DNA from: an uncultured delta proteobacterium
GTDB lineage: Bacteria; Desulfobacterota; Desulfovibrionia; Desulfovibrionales; Desulfovibrionaceae
DNA length: 64,000 nucleotides
Direction of reading: 5' to 3'
Assembly (NCBI GenBank): GCA_903835685.1
Contig: CAILNX010000034.1
Span: 16,868-80,867 of the forward strand
Shown here: piece after piece, positions 1 through 7,772 of the stretch
Position numbering within the stretch: the stretch's first letter is position 1
How the letters are laid out: each line of letters begins with the position of its first letter
Translations under genes and position numbers: made by a program
The notes under the pieces: generated by a model
Database searches by the model: none
The model's input: the letters and a program-made list of their open reading frames with translations, nothing else
Told to the model about the DNA's origin: nothing

Positions 1-1137
1 TTTGCTGGGCCGCTGGTGCACGGTGTACACGGACTGCACAAAGGTGGAGAGCTTGCGGGAAGTGTTCTCCCGGATGTTCACGCCCATCTCGCCCAGCACG
101 GTGCCGAACTTGCCGAACATGCCCGGCTTGTCCTCGTGGGTGATGAACAGGGTGTAAATCTTCTTGCCTTCCTCCTCCACGTTCTCGCCCACGTTCACCG
201 AATTGGCGAAATCACCCCGGCGCAGGTAGTGGGTGGTGACTTCGGCCACTTCCAGGCTGGTCTTGCGCACGGCGTTGAAGGTGGAGGCCCCCAGGTGGGC
301 GGAGAGCACGATGTTGTCCAGTTCCCGGAGCTTGCACACAAAGGGCTCGCCCTCTTTCTTGGGCTCCTTCTCGTAGCAGTCCAGGGCCGCACCGCCGATG
401 CGCTTCTCTTTGAGCGCCGCATAGAGCGCGTCCTCGGACACGTTCTTGCCCCGGGAGGCGTTGATGAGATAGCCGGTGGGCTTCATGAGCTTGAGCTCGC
501 GCGCGCCCACGATGACCTTGGTCCCGCCGGTGTGCAGGCTGATGAAATCCGAGTCCGTGAAAATCTGGTCGATGTCGTCCACGTACTCCACGTTGGAGTC
601 GATGGCCCGGTACAGGTCGTAGCCGATGGTCTTCATGCCCAGGGCCCGGGCCTTTTCAGCCAGGCACTGGCCGATGCGGCCGCAGCCGATGATGCCCAGC
701 GTCTTGCCGAAGAGCTCGTTGCCCTGGAAGGGCTTCTTGTGCCACACGCCCTGCATGAGGGTGGCGTGGGCAAAGGGCACCTTGCGGGCCACGGCGAAAA
801 TCAGACCCAGGGCGTGCTCGGCCGTGGCGTTGGTGTTGCCGTTGGGCGCGAACTTGACAATGACCCCGCACTCCTTGGCCGCCTCCAGGTCGATGTTGTC
901 CACCCCGACCCCGCCCCGGCCCACGATTTTCAGCTTGCCGTGGTCTTTGGTCCCGGCCTCGATGACCTCGCGGGTGACCTTGGTGGCGCTACGCACGAGT
1001 AAGGCGTCGAACTCGCCGATCTCCTTCAGCAGTTGCTCGGGATCGCGCTTGGCGGTCTCCACCTCGAAATTCTCGGCCTTCAGGTACTCGATGGCCTCGG
1101 CGGCCAGGCCGTCATTGGCCAGAATGCGCATTTTCAT
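1..1137 (-). CDS. serA: D-3-phosphoglycerate dehydrogenase, C-terminus cut by window edge
   Basis: Reading leftward from an ATG at 1137, the frame stays open to the window edge (379 codons), so the last residues are missing. The protein starts MKMRILANDG and has the D-2-hydroxyacid dehydrogenase layout: a split substrate-binding domain, a GRGGVGVDNID segment, the NAD-binding Rossmann motif GIIGCGRIG, and the catalytic histidine in the SAHLGAST segment. The end visible here (FITHEDKPGMFGKFG) is the start of an ACT domain, as in the short form of about 390-410 residues. The family oxidises 3-phosphoglycerate to 3-phosphohydroxypyruvate, the first step of serine synthesis. The ATG lies 9 bases beyond the stop of the upstream aminotransferase gene, which fits one operon. 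Confidence is high for family and function. Confidence 0.93.
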   Translation of the reverse strand, partial: MKMRILANDGLAAEAIEYLKAENFEVETAKRDPEQLLKEIGEFDALLVRSATKVTREVIEAGTKDHGKLKIVGRGGVGVDNIDLEAAKECGVIVKFAPNGNTNATAEHALGLIFAVARKVPFAHATLMQGVWHKKPFQGNELFGKTLGIIGCGRIGQCLAEKARALGMKTIGYDLYRAIDSNVEYVDDIDQIFTDSDFISLHTGGTKVIVGARELKLMKPTGYLINASRGKNVSEDALYAALKEKRIGGAALDCYEKEPKKEGEPFVCKLRELDNIVLSAHLGASTFNAVRKTSLEVAEVTTHYLRRGDFANSVNVGENVEEEGKKIYTLFITHEDKPGMFGKFGTVLGEMGVNIRENTSRKLSTFVQSVYTVHQRPSK

Positions 1138-1146
1138 GGGTGACTC

Positions 1147-2283
1147 CTAGGCGCTTATGAGCACGGCTTTTAAGGTCTCAAGATAGGGGGCCAGCATGTC
1201 CGGGGTGATGTCGCCCATGTGCCCCACGCGGAACACGGCGGGCTTGCCGGCCTCTTCCAGGGCGGTGTTCAGCTTGGCGTAGCCCGGGTCGAAGAGGTAG
1301 CCATGCCCGCGCATGGCCTCCTTCACTTCCTTGAGCTTGGCCCCGGTCATGGCCATGGGGCATTTGACCGTGCTCACCGTGGCCGAGCGGAAGCCCTCCT
1401 GGGCGAACGGCTCGTATCCGGGCAGGGTGAGTATCCAGGCCTGGACCATGTCCCGCATGACCGCGTGCCGGGCGAAGCGGTTCTCCACCCCTTCCTTGTT
1501 CACGATATCCTCGAGCTGCACGTAGAGCTGGTTGGCCAGGGTGCAGTTGGGCGTGGTCAGGGTCTGGTTCTTCTCGGCCCGGCCGAGCTGGCCGATCAGG
1601 TCCGTGGTCAGGCCCCGGTTCTTCACGGTCTTGGCCTTTTCCACGGCTTCTTTGCTCACGAAGGCGATGCCGAAACCAGCGGGCAGGCCCAGGCTCTTCT
1701 GGGTGGAGGTGGAGTACATGGCCGCGCCGGAGGCAACGATGCAGGTGGGCGCGCCGCCAAAAAGGCTCACCCCGTCCACCAGGGCCATGGCCCCGTGCTT
1801 GCGGATCAAGGCGCACGCGGCGGTCATGTCGTTGGTCACGCCCGTGGAGGTCTCGTTGTGGGTCACGGTGACCACCTGGGGCTTGTGCTCCACCAGGGCC
1901 GCTTCCAGCCCGGCCAGGTCAATGGCCCGGCCGGGCTCGAACTTGAGCTGGGCGTTCTTTTTGCCGTTGACCACGGCCATTTTGTGGTAGAAATCGCCGA
2001 AAGCGCCCACGGACACGTTCAGCACGGTCTCGTTGTCCGCCACCAGGGAACGGATGGAGGCCTCCAGGGCGTTGGAGCCCGACCCGTTGAAAATAATGAC
2101 CTGGTGGTCGTCGCCCACCTGGGCCACCTTCTTTAAGTTGGCCATGATGGGCTTGAAACGCTTGGCGTTTTCGGAATCCCGGTGCCCGAACTCGGGCAGG
2201 AGCCCGGCCTGGCGGATCTCCGGCCGGACATAGGTGGGACCGGTGATGAAAAGTTTCAAATCGGCAAAAGGGGTCTGGCTCAT
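1147..2283 (-). CDS. class V PLP aminotransferase, probable phosphoserine/alanine-glyoxylate type
   Basis: A 378-residue class V aminotransferase of the alanine-glyoxylate/serine-pyruvate subgroup. The PLP lysine is K196 in STSTQKSLGLPAG, and D170 in ALVDGVSLFGG is the expected cofactor-ring aspartate. The N-terminal FITGPTYVRPEI and GHRDSE motifs are typical. It is upstream of, and almost touching, the phosphoglycerate dehydrogenase gene. The inferred role is therefore transamination of 3-phosphohydroxypyruvate to phosphoserine, in place of a classical SerC. The family also contains alanine-glyoxylate and serine-glyoxylate aminotransferases, so the substrate is inferred from context only. 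The start at 2283 is preceded by a GGAGGGCGACCCCCC-type Shine-Dalgarno region on the minus strand. Length is normal for the family. Confidence 0.88.
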   Translation of the reverse strand: MSQTPFADLKLFITGPTYVRPEIRQAGLLPEFGHRDSENAKRFKPIMANLKKVAQVGDDHQVIIFNGSGSNALEASIRSLVADNETVLNVSVGAFGDFYHKMAVVNGKKNAQLKFEPGRAIDLAGLEAALVEHKPQVVTVTHNETSTGVTNDMTAACALIRKHGAMALVDGVSLFGGAPTCIVASGAAMYSTSTQKSLGLPAGFGIAFVSKEAVEKAKTVKNRGLTTDLIGQLGRAEKNQTLTTPNCTLANQLYVQLEDIVNKEGVENRFARHAVMRDMVQAWILTLPGYEPFAQEGFRSATVSTVKCPMAMTGAKLKEVKEAMRGHGYLFDPGYAKLNTALEEAGKPAVFRVGHMGDITPDMLAPYLETLKAVLISA

Positions 2284-2551
2284 GGGGGGTCGCCCTCCTT
2301 ACGTAGAGTCCAGGCGCGGGTCCGGTGGGGCCGGGACCGGCCGGCAGGGTGTGCCATATATCATCTGGACCATGGTGTCCAGAAAGGGCGACGGCCGGGG
2401 GAACATCCGACTCAAGCCGCGCAAGAATCACCACTCTTTGCCGCCCCTCCCTTGACCGTTGCCGGTGAAAAAAGCTACTTCTCCTCTTCCTCATCCCGAT
2501 CACAACCTCGGAGGCCTCTTCAAGCGGCCCGGGGATGACAAGGAGCAAAAC

Positions 2552-3010
2552 ATGGACGTGGAACTGGCCAAACCCTTCATCAAGGCGGTCGTGGACGTGC
2601 TGTCCATGATGGCTTTCATCACCCCCAAGGCCGAACGGCCCTATGTCAAGAAGGGCAACGTGGCCACCGGGGACGTCACCGGCCTGGTGGGCCTCACCGG
2701 GTCCAAGGTCGGCAGCGTGTCCATCTCCTTTGACAAGGCTTGCGCCATCGCCATCGTCAAGAACATGCTCGGCGACGACATCCAGGACATCATGCAGGAC
2801 GTGAAGGACGCCGTGGGCGAGATCACCAACATGGTTTCCGGCCAGGCCCGGGCCGGGCTTTCGGAAATGGGCATCTCCATGCAGGGATCGACGCCCACGG
2901 TCATCATCGGGGACAATCACACCATCGCCCATGTGACCAATGCGCCCATCATGGCCATCCCCTTCACCACCGAAGCCGGAAATTTCACCATCGAATTCTG
3001 TTTCGAGTAA
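2552..3010 (+). CDS. cheX: chemotaxis phosphatase CheX
   Basis: The 152-residue protein starts MDVELAKPFI. The ATG at 2552 was chosen over an earlier in-frame ATG because AAGGAG lies 7 bases upstream and CheX proteins begin this way. The CheX/CheC phosphatase signature ExxN is present once (E90, N93 in GEITNMVSG). In known CheX these residues position the water that hydrolyses the phospho-aspartate of CheY. CheX has one such motif, CheC has two. The protein is cytosolic. The next gene encodes a HEAT-repeat protein with a receiver domain, a plausible substrate. Seen: fold motif and length. Inferred: pairing with that neighbour. Confidence 0.85.
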   Translation: MDVELAKPFIKAVVDVLSMMAFITPKAERPYVKKGNVATGDVTGLVGLTGSKVGSVSISFDKACAIAIVKNMLGDDIQDIMQDVKDAVGEITNMVSGQARAGLSEMGISMQGSTPTVIIGDNHTIAHVTNAPIMAIPFTTEAGNFTIEFCFE

Positions 3011-3075
3011 CGATCCAAGAATGACCGCCGGGTCGCGAAAGCGGCCGGGCTCAAAGCTACGGGAGGCGTCCCCCC

Positions 3076-4680
3076 ATGGAAAAATTGAGCGGTTTCAGAG
3101 AGAAGGACTATCTCGAACAGGTCACTCTGCTCTATGAGATCGACAAGGCCAAGGATACGGCCGCCCTGCCCGAACTCATGGACCTGTTCATGAACCCCAC
3201 CCGCGACCAAGCCGTGGACCGCATGGTGGTCAACGCCCTGCACGCGATCCTGGCCACCAGTCCGCAAGCCACCATCGAGGGCCTGGCCTCGCCCCATCCC
3301 GGGGTGCGCACCCTCTGCGTGCAGGTGTCCGGCGAATCCCGTTTTCCCGAGGCCACCCCGGCCCTCTTGAAGCTCATCGAGACCGAGACCGACCAGGACT
3401 TCGTGTACGAGGTGCTCACGGCCCTGTCCCGGATCAAGACCCCGGAAGGTCTGCCCTCGTTCCGCAAACACATGACCTCGGAAGAACCGTACATCTCCAC
3501 CCTGTGCGTCTCCATGCTCGGCACGTACAAGGACGCCGAGAGCGTCCCGGCCCTGGTGGCCATGCTGAACGACAGCGACTCGGACACGCGATACGAACAG
3601 TGCGACCTGTCCACCTGGGAGGTGGTCAAGGCCCTGGCGGCCATCGGCACGGACGAGGCCCTGGCCAGCATCACCGCCAAGCTGCGCCACAGAAACCCCA
3701 CGGTGCGCCGGATCATCACCGACTGCCTGACCGCCATGGGCGAGAGGCCCATCCCCTTCCTGGCCCAGGCCTTCGCCCAGAAGGCCGCGGACACCGCAGC
3801 CGTGGACCAGCAGACCCTGGCGGCCAACGTCCTGGGCTTCATCGGCCACAAGAAAGGGGCCGACGTCCTGGTGGCGGCCATCGACCGAGGCGTCGTCGAA
3901 CACGCAAACGTCAAATACGCGGTGTACGAGGCCCTGGGCCGCATCGGGAGCATGAAGGGCGTCATCTGCCTCATGGACGGCTTGGACGAGAGTGACGAAC
4001 TCATCCTCATGGCCGTGGTCACGGCCCTGGACCGGCACGTGAACCCGGGCATCCTGAAAAATCTCACCGGCCGCCTGGCCGCCAGGGGGCCAGTGGCCGA
4101 TCAGTTGGCCAGGGCCGTGGCCTCGGCCAGGGCCTTGAACATTTTCACCGGGCTGTACGCAGACCCGGCCATGGCCGAAATCCTGGTGAACGCCGTGTGC
4201 CTGTCCAAGGACCCAGTGGTCGTGGAGGCCTTCCGCGAGGCCCTCTCCGCCCTGGGCACGGACCAGGCCAAGGCCCATGCGGCCAAACTCCCGGACGTGA
4301 CCGCCAAGGCCGGGGCCAAGAAGGCCATTGCCGCTGACGACTCCAAGTCCATGCTGGCCCTGTACCGCAACATCCTGACCGACCTGGGCGTGACCCCGCT
4401 CACGGCCACCAACGGCCAGGAGGCCGTGGACCACCTGGACCAGGGCGAGGTCCCGGATCTGGTCATCACGGACATGAACATGCCGGTCATGGACGGCATG
4501 GAGTTGACCAACAAGATCCGGTCCACCCCGGGACTGGAGGCCGTGCCCATCATCATGGTCACTACCGAGTCCGAGGGGTCCCAGCGCGAGATGGCCGCCA
4601 AGGCCGGGGTCACGGATTTTTTGACCAAGCCCTTCAAGCCCGCCCAACTGGCCGAACTGGTGCGCAAGTACCTGGGCTGA
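3076..4680 (+). CDS. HEAT-repeat protein with C-terminal response-regulator receiver domain
   Basis: The protein has 534 residues. About residues 20-400 are a chain of short helical HEAT/armadillo-type repeats (phrases such as PALLKLIETETD and SVPALVAMLND recur). Residues 415-534 are a CheY-like receiver with acidic D421/D422, phospho-acceptor D466 in VITDMNMPVMDG, T-residues at VTTES, and K518 in LTKPF. There is no DNA-binding or enzymatic output domain, so it probably signals by protein contact, the HEAT part serving as scaffold. A strong GGAGG lies before the ATG. It follows cheX by 65 bases and precedes a terminator, suggesting a two-gene unit in which CheX may dephosphorylate this receiver. 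No kinase is encoded nearby. Confidence 0.85.
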   Translation: MEKLSGFREKDYLEQVTLLYEIDKAKDTAALPELMDLFMNPTRDQAVDRMVVNALHAILATSPQATIEGLASPHPGVRTLCVQVSGESRFPEATPALLKLIETETDQDFVYEVLTALSRIKTPEGLPSFRKHMTSEEPYISTLCVSMLGTYKDAESVPALVAMLNDSDSDTRYEQCDLSTWEVVKALAAIGTDEALASITAKLRHRNPTVRRIITDCLTAMGERPIPFLAQAFAQKAADTAAVDQQTLAANVLGFIGHKKGADVLVAAIDRGVVEHANVKYAVYEALGRIGSMKGVICLMDGLDESDELILMAVVTALDRHVNPGILKNLTGRLAARGPVADQLARAVASARALNIFTGLYADPAMAEILVNAVCLSKDPVVVEAFREALSALGTDQAKAHAAKLPDVTAKAGAKKAIAADDSKSMLALYRNILTDLGVTPLTATNGQEAVDHLDQGEVPDLVITDMNMPVMDGMELTNKIRSTPGLEAVPIIMVTTESEGSQREMAAKAGVTDFLTKPFKPAQLAELVRKYLG

Positions 4681-4703
4681 TCCCCCTTCCCCGTCCTTTT
4701 TCC

Positions 4704-4742
4704 GCCCCGGACCCTCGCGAGGGTCCGGGGCCATCGATTTTT
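4704..4742 (+). terminator. rho-independent terminator after the cheX/HEAT-REC pair
   Basis: A perfect 28-base palindrome (4704-4731, centre TCGCGA, arms GCCCCGGACCC) begins 24 bases after the stop codon of the receiver gene. A run of five T follows at 4738-4742. Stem strength and position fit an intrinsic terminator, although a six-base spacer separates stem and T run. Confidence 0.6.
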
Positions 4743-4840
4743 GGCCCCCGGCTTGACATGCGGCCCTGAACGCGCCATCAGTTCGTAATACGCCGTCCAG
4801 CCCCTTGGGCGGAGCAAACCCGCCAGCCGGGAGGACCGCC

Positions 4841-5098
4841 ATGACCAGAAAGGTCAAATCCGTCAGGGTTCCCAGGGAACTGGAGAGCCTCAACCTTTCA
4901 GCCCTGATCCGGGAATGCGAGGCCTATCTGCGGGACATCGAGTCCGCCACCCTGCTGAAAGCCCAGGGCAACAAGGAGGCGGCCGAGGCCCTGCTGCGCA
5001 CCCGCCACCACGACCTGGGCCGCAAGGTGGGCAAGATGGTCTGGACCGCCCGGGTGGAGTTCCACAAGCGCCAGGAAGCCGAGGCTGGCGTTCCTTGA
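4841..5098 (+). CDS. small basic protein of unknown function (85 aa)
   Basis: I do not recognise this protein. The ATG at 4841 (MTRKVKSVRV) has GGGAGG 7 bases upstream; an earlier in-frame ATG at 4805 lacks this. The product is rich in Lys, Arg and Glu and looks all-helical: residues 18-45 (LNLSALIRECEAYLRDIESA) and 50-80 could form two amphipathic helices, the second ending in VWTARVEFHKRQEAE. There is no signal peptide, membrane segment or cysteine. It stands alone between the cheX-unit terminator and an AT-rich element 18 bases past its stop, followed by larE. It could be a helical-hairpin regulatory protein, but that is only a guess. Confidence 0.6.
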   Translation: MTRKVKSVRVPRELESLNLSALIRECEAYLRDIESATLLKAQGNKEAAEALLRTRHHDLGRKVGKMVWTARVEFHKRQEAEAGVP

Positions 5099-5115
5099 TG
5101 AAACCGGGTCAGAAG

Positions 5116-5137
5116 AAAGAATAAGAATTATTATTTC
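5116..5137. repeat. AT-rich element (AAGAATAAGAATTATTAT type), copy 1
   Basis: An almost G/C-free stretch beginning 18 bases after the stop codon of the 85-residue gene. It contains AAGAATAAGAA and the near-palindrome ATAAGAATTATTAT (5121-5134, one mismatched pair). Its wording matches elements near 16.06, 22.20, 31.48 and 44.85 kb, each also directly downstream of a stop codon. It could act as a transcription or mRNA 3'-end signal; this is inference. Confidence 0.5.
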
Positions 5138-5248
5138 AAATTGTTGCGCACCCGCGAAAGACATGGCCAACTCCTGAATCCGACCCGAGCGTTGCATCCT
5201 CGAATTTCGTTGCTATCATGACCGTGCAGGACCAGAACAAACCTTCGC

Positions 5249-6001
5249 ATGAACACCCTTTTCACCCCCCTTCTTGAGCGCCTGCGCGCTATCGGCCCGC
5301 TGGTGGCCGCCTTTTCCGGCGGGGTGGACAGCACCCTGCTGGTGCGCGCGGCGTCTCAGGCCTTGGGGCCTGACCTCCTGGCCGTGACCGCGGCCACGGA
5401 ATTCACCCCGGCCCGGGACCTGGACCTGGCCCGGGACAAGGCCCGGCTCCTGGGCCTGGGCCACGAGGTCCTGGAACTTTCCGTGCTGGCCGACCCCCAG
5501 GTGGCGGCCAATCCCCCCCGGCGCTGCTATCACTGCAAGCGGCTCATCTTTTCCGCCATCAAGGAGCGCTTCCCGGGCCTGCCCCTGGTGGACGGGACCA
5601 ATGCCGACGACGACCCGGCCCGGCCCGGCCTGGTGGCCCTGGCCGAACTGGGGGTGATCTCCCCGCTCAAGGACTGCGGCCTGGTCAAGGCCGAGGTCCG
5701 GCGGCTCTCGGCCTGGCTCGGCCTGCCCGGGTTCGACGCGCCCTCCAACAGTTGCCTGGCCACCCGGCTTTTGCCCGGCCAGACCATCACCCGGGCCGAA
5801 CTCGGCCGGGTGGAGGCCCTGGAAGAGGCCTTGCGCGCGCTCGGACTTGAGGATATCCGGGCCAGGAACCAGGGCGCACATCTGCGCCTGGAGGTCCAGG
5901 CCCGGGACCTGCCCCTGGCCCGGGACCTGCTGCCCGACATCAAGACCCAGGCTGGGGGCATCGGCTTCACATCCGTCAGCCTGGCCGAGAGGAACCCATG
6001 A
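5249..6001 (+). CDS. larE: LarE, sulfur transferase for the nickel-pincer cofactor
   Basis: The 250-residue protein belongs to the PP-loop ATP-pyrophosphatase family. The SGGVDST motif is at residues 23-29, followed by VTAATEFTP. LarE adenylates the carboxylates of pyridinium-3,5-biscarboxylic acid mononucleotide and converts them to thiocarboxylates. Three cysteines stand out: C93 and C96 (RRCYHCK) and C169 (SNSCLATR). In LarE proteins with this trio a [4Fe-4S] cluster supplies sulfur catalytically, whereas the single-cysteine type sacrifices its own sulfur; assignment to the cluster type is inferred from the pattern. The start has only a weak Shine-Dalgarno. The stop overlaps the larB start (ATGA), so the two are translationally coupled. 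Confidence 0.92.
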   Translation: MNTLFTPLLERLRAIGPLVAAFSGGVDSTLLVRAASQALGPDLLAVTAATEFTPARDLDLARDKARLLGLGHEVLELSVLADPQVAANPPRRCYHCKRLIFSAIKERFPGLPLVDGTNADDDPARPGLVALAELGVISPLKDCGLVKAEVRRLSAWLGLPGFDAPSNSCLATRLLPGQTITRAELGRVEALEEALRALGLEDIRARNQGAHLRLEVQARDLPLARDLLPDIKTQAGGIGFTSVSLAERNP

Positions 6002-6750
6002 ATTTCGATCAAATGCTGGACGACTTCAAGGCCGGCGGGCTGTCCCGCGAAGACCTGAAAAAGGTCCTGATGGAGAAGACCTATACGGACATCGGCCTGG
6101 CCAAGCTGGACACCCACCGCTGCCAGCGCCGGGGCTTTCCCGAGGTGGTCTACTGCCGGGACAAGACGCCTGAGCAGGTGGAGCTCATCTTCGTGGAGAT
6201 GAGCCGCCGGGACAGCCGCATCCTGGGCACCAAGGCCACACCCGAGCAGTACGAGCGCCTGCGGCCGCTGCTTTCCGTCACCTACGACCCGGTCTCCCGG
6301 CTCCTGGTCCACGCCCGCACGGACATGCCCGGGCGCGGCAAGGTGGTGGTCATCAGCGCCGGGACCTCGGACCTGCCCATTGCCGAGGAAGCGGCCCAGA
6401 CCGCCGAGTTTCTGGGCAGCAACGTGCTGCGCCATTTCGACTGCGGGGTGGCCGGCATCCACCGGCTGCTGGCCGTGACCGGAGAGTTCGCCGACGCCGG
6501 GGCCGTGGTGGCCGTGGCCGGAATGGACGGGGCCTTGCCCACGGTGGCTGCCGGACTCACGGCCAAGCCGGTCATCGCCGTGCCCACCAGCGTGGGCTAC
6601 GGGGCCAGCTTCCAGGGCCTGGCCGCGCTGCTGACCATGCTGAACACCTGTTCACCCGGGGTAGCCGTGGTGAACATCGACAACGGGTTCGGCGCAGGCT
6701 ACCTGGCCAACCAGATCAACCTCCAGTCCCTGCCCCAGGCCAAAGGCTAG
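5998..6750 (+). CDS. larB: LarB, nickel-pincer cofactor carboxylase/hydrolase
   Basis: The 250-residue protein has an N-terminal helical region and a C-terminal PurE-like (AIR carboxylase) domain from about residue 110: VVVISAGTSDLPIAEEA, CGVAGIHRLL (149-158) and GMDGALPTVAAGL. LarB carboxylates nicotinic acid adenine dinucleotide and cleaves the product to pyridinium-3,5-biscarboxylic acid mononucleotide, the LarE substrate. C218 in NTCSPGVAVVNIDNGFGAG probably corresponds to the catalytic cysteine of characterised LarB. Its ATG overlaps the larE stop by four bases and larC follows after three, so larEBC is one transcription unit. No larA (the lactate racemase itself) lies in the window, so the cofactor is used elsewhere. 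Confidence 0.92.
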   Translation: MNFDQMLDDFKAGGLSREDLKKVLMEKTYTDIGLAKLDTHRCQRRGFPEVVYCRDKTPEQVELIFVEMSRRDSRILGTKATPEQYERLRPLLSVTYDPVSRLLVHARTDMPGRGKVVVISAGTSDLPIAEEAAQTAEFLGSNVLRHFDCGVAGIHRLLAVTGEFADAGAVVAVAGMDGALPTVAAGLTAKPVIAVPTSVGYGASFQGLAALLTMLNTCSPGVAVVNIDNGFGAGYLANQINLQSLPQAKG

Positions 6751-6753
6751 CGC

Positions 6754-7725
6754 ATGCACCATCATCATGGACAGGGCGGGGGACACGGCGGGGCCGCGCC
6801 CCGCGAGGTCGGCCGCCACGCCATCCGCGACCCGCACCACGGCGGCCAGGGCCGCCACAGCCAGGCCGAGCCCCTGGGCCGCCGTGATGTGGACCCCAAC
6901 GAACCCTTGAGCAGCGACCCGGGCTTGAGCCACATTGAGCACGGCCCGGACCTGCGATCCGGCTCGGCCTCGACCCTGTACCTGGACTGCGCCCTGGGCG
7001 TGAGCGGGGACATGCTCCTGGCCGCCCTGGCCCATGCGGGCGATCTTTTCGAGCCCCTGCGCGCGGCCCTGGCCACCCTGCCCCTGGACGCCTACACCCT
7101 GGAATTTTCGGAAAAACGCGTGGCCGGGCTGGCCACCCGCCATGTGGAGGTGATCCAGACCAAACCCCAGCCCCTGCGCCATCTCCCGGACTTGATCGAC
7201 ATCGTGGACAAAAGCGGCCTGTCCGCCGGGCTGAAAGTCCGGGCCGCCCAGGTCTTCACCCTCCTGGGCCAGGCCGAGGCCACGGTGCACGGCCTGCCCC
7301 TGGGTGAGGTGCATTTCCACGAGATCGGGGCCGTGGACACCATCGTGGACGTGGTCGGGGTGCTCTGGCTGGTGGAGGCCCTGGCCCCGGCCCGGATCAT
7401 GGCCTCGGCCGTGAACCTGGGCTCGGGATTCGTGCGCATGGACCACGGGACCCTGCCGGTCCCGGCCCCGGCCGTGGCCGAACTGGCCAAGGGCCTGGCC
7501 GTGTTCTCCACGGACTTGGGGATGGAGGCGGCCACGCCCACGGGCATGGCCCTGATCAAATACCTGGTCCAGAATTTCGGGCCTTTGCCCCTGGGCCGCA
7601 TGCTGGCCGTGGGCGTGGGCTCGGGCGGCCGCTCCTCGGACGAGAGGCCGACCTTTTTGCGGGCCTTCCTGCTGGAAAACCTGGACGTGACCAATAACGG
7701 GGCAACAAGTTCAATTTATTTATAA
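6754..7725 (+). CDS. larC: LarC N-terminal (LarC1) domain protein, His-rich, no LarC2
   Basis: The 323-residue protein has a His/Gly-rich leader (residues 1-70, beginning MHHHHGQGGGHGG) that could bind or store nickel. The LarC (DUF111) domain follows from about residue 73: YLDCALGVSGDMLLAAL, GEVHFHEIGAVDTIVDVVG and VPVPAPAVAELAKG. LarC is the nickel cyclometallase that inserts Ni into the pincer ligand. Characterised LarC has a second, C-terminal domain (LarC2, the CTP-using part), often joined by ribosomal frameshifting. Here the frame stops after LRAFLLENLDV plus ten divergent residues coded by an abruptly AT-rich stretch, and the next gene starts 47 bases later, so LarC2 has no room. Either LarC2 is encoded elsewhere or the gene is truncated. 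Confidence 0.85.
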   Translation: MHHHHGQGGGHGGAAPREVGRHAIRDPHHGGQGRHSQAEPLGRRDVDPNEPLSSDPGLSHIEHGPDLRSGSASTLYLDCALGVSGDMLLAALAHAGDLFEPLRAALATLPLDAYTLEFSEKRVAGLATRHVEVIQTKPQPLRHLPDLIDIVDKSGLSAGLKVRAAQVFTLLGQAEATVHGLPLGEVHFHEIGAVDTIVDVVGVLWLVEALAPARIMASAVNLGSGFVRMDHGTLPVPAPAVAELAKGLAVFSTDLGMEAATPTGMALIKYLVQNFGPLPLGRMLAVGVGSGGRSSDERPTFLRAFLLENLDVTNNGATSSIYL

Positions 7726-7772
7726 TTTGTTTTCTTGGTTTTCTGGTCGCGCCCCTGAACGGAGCAAACCCC

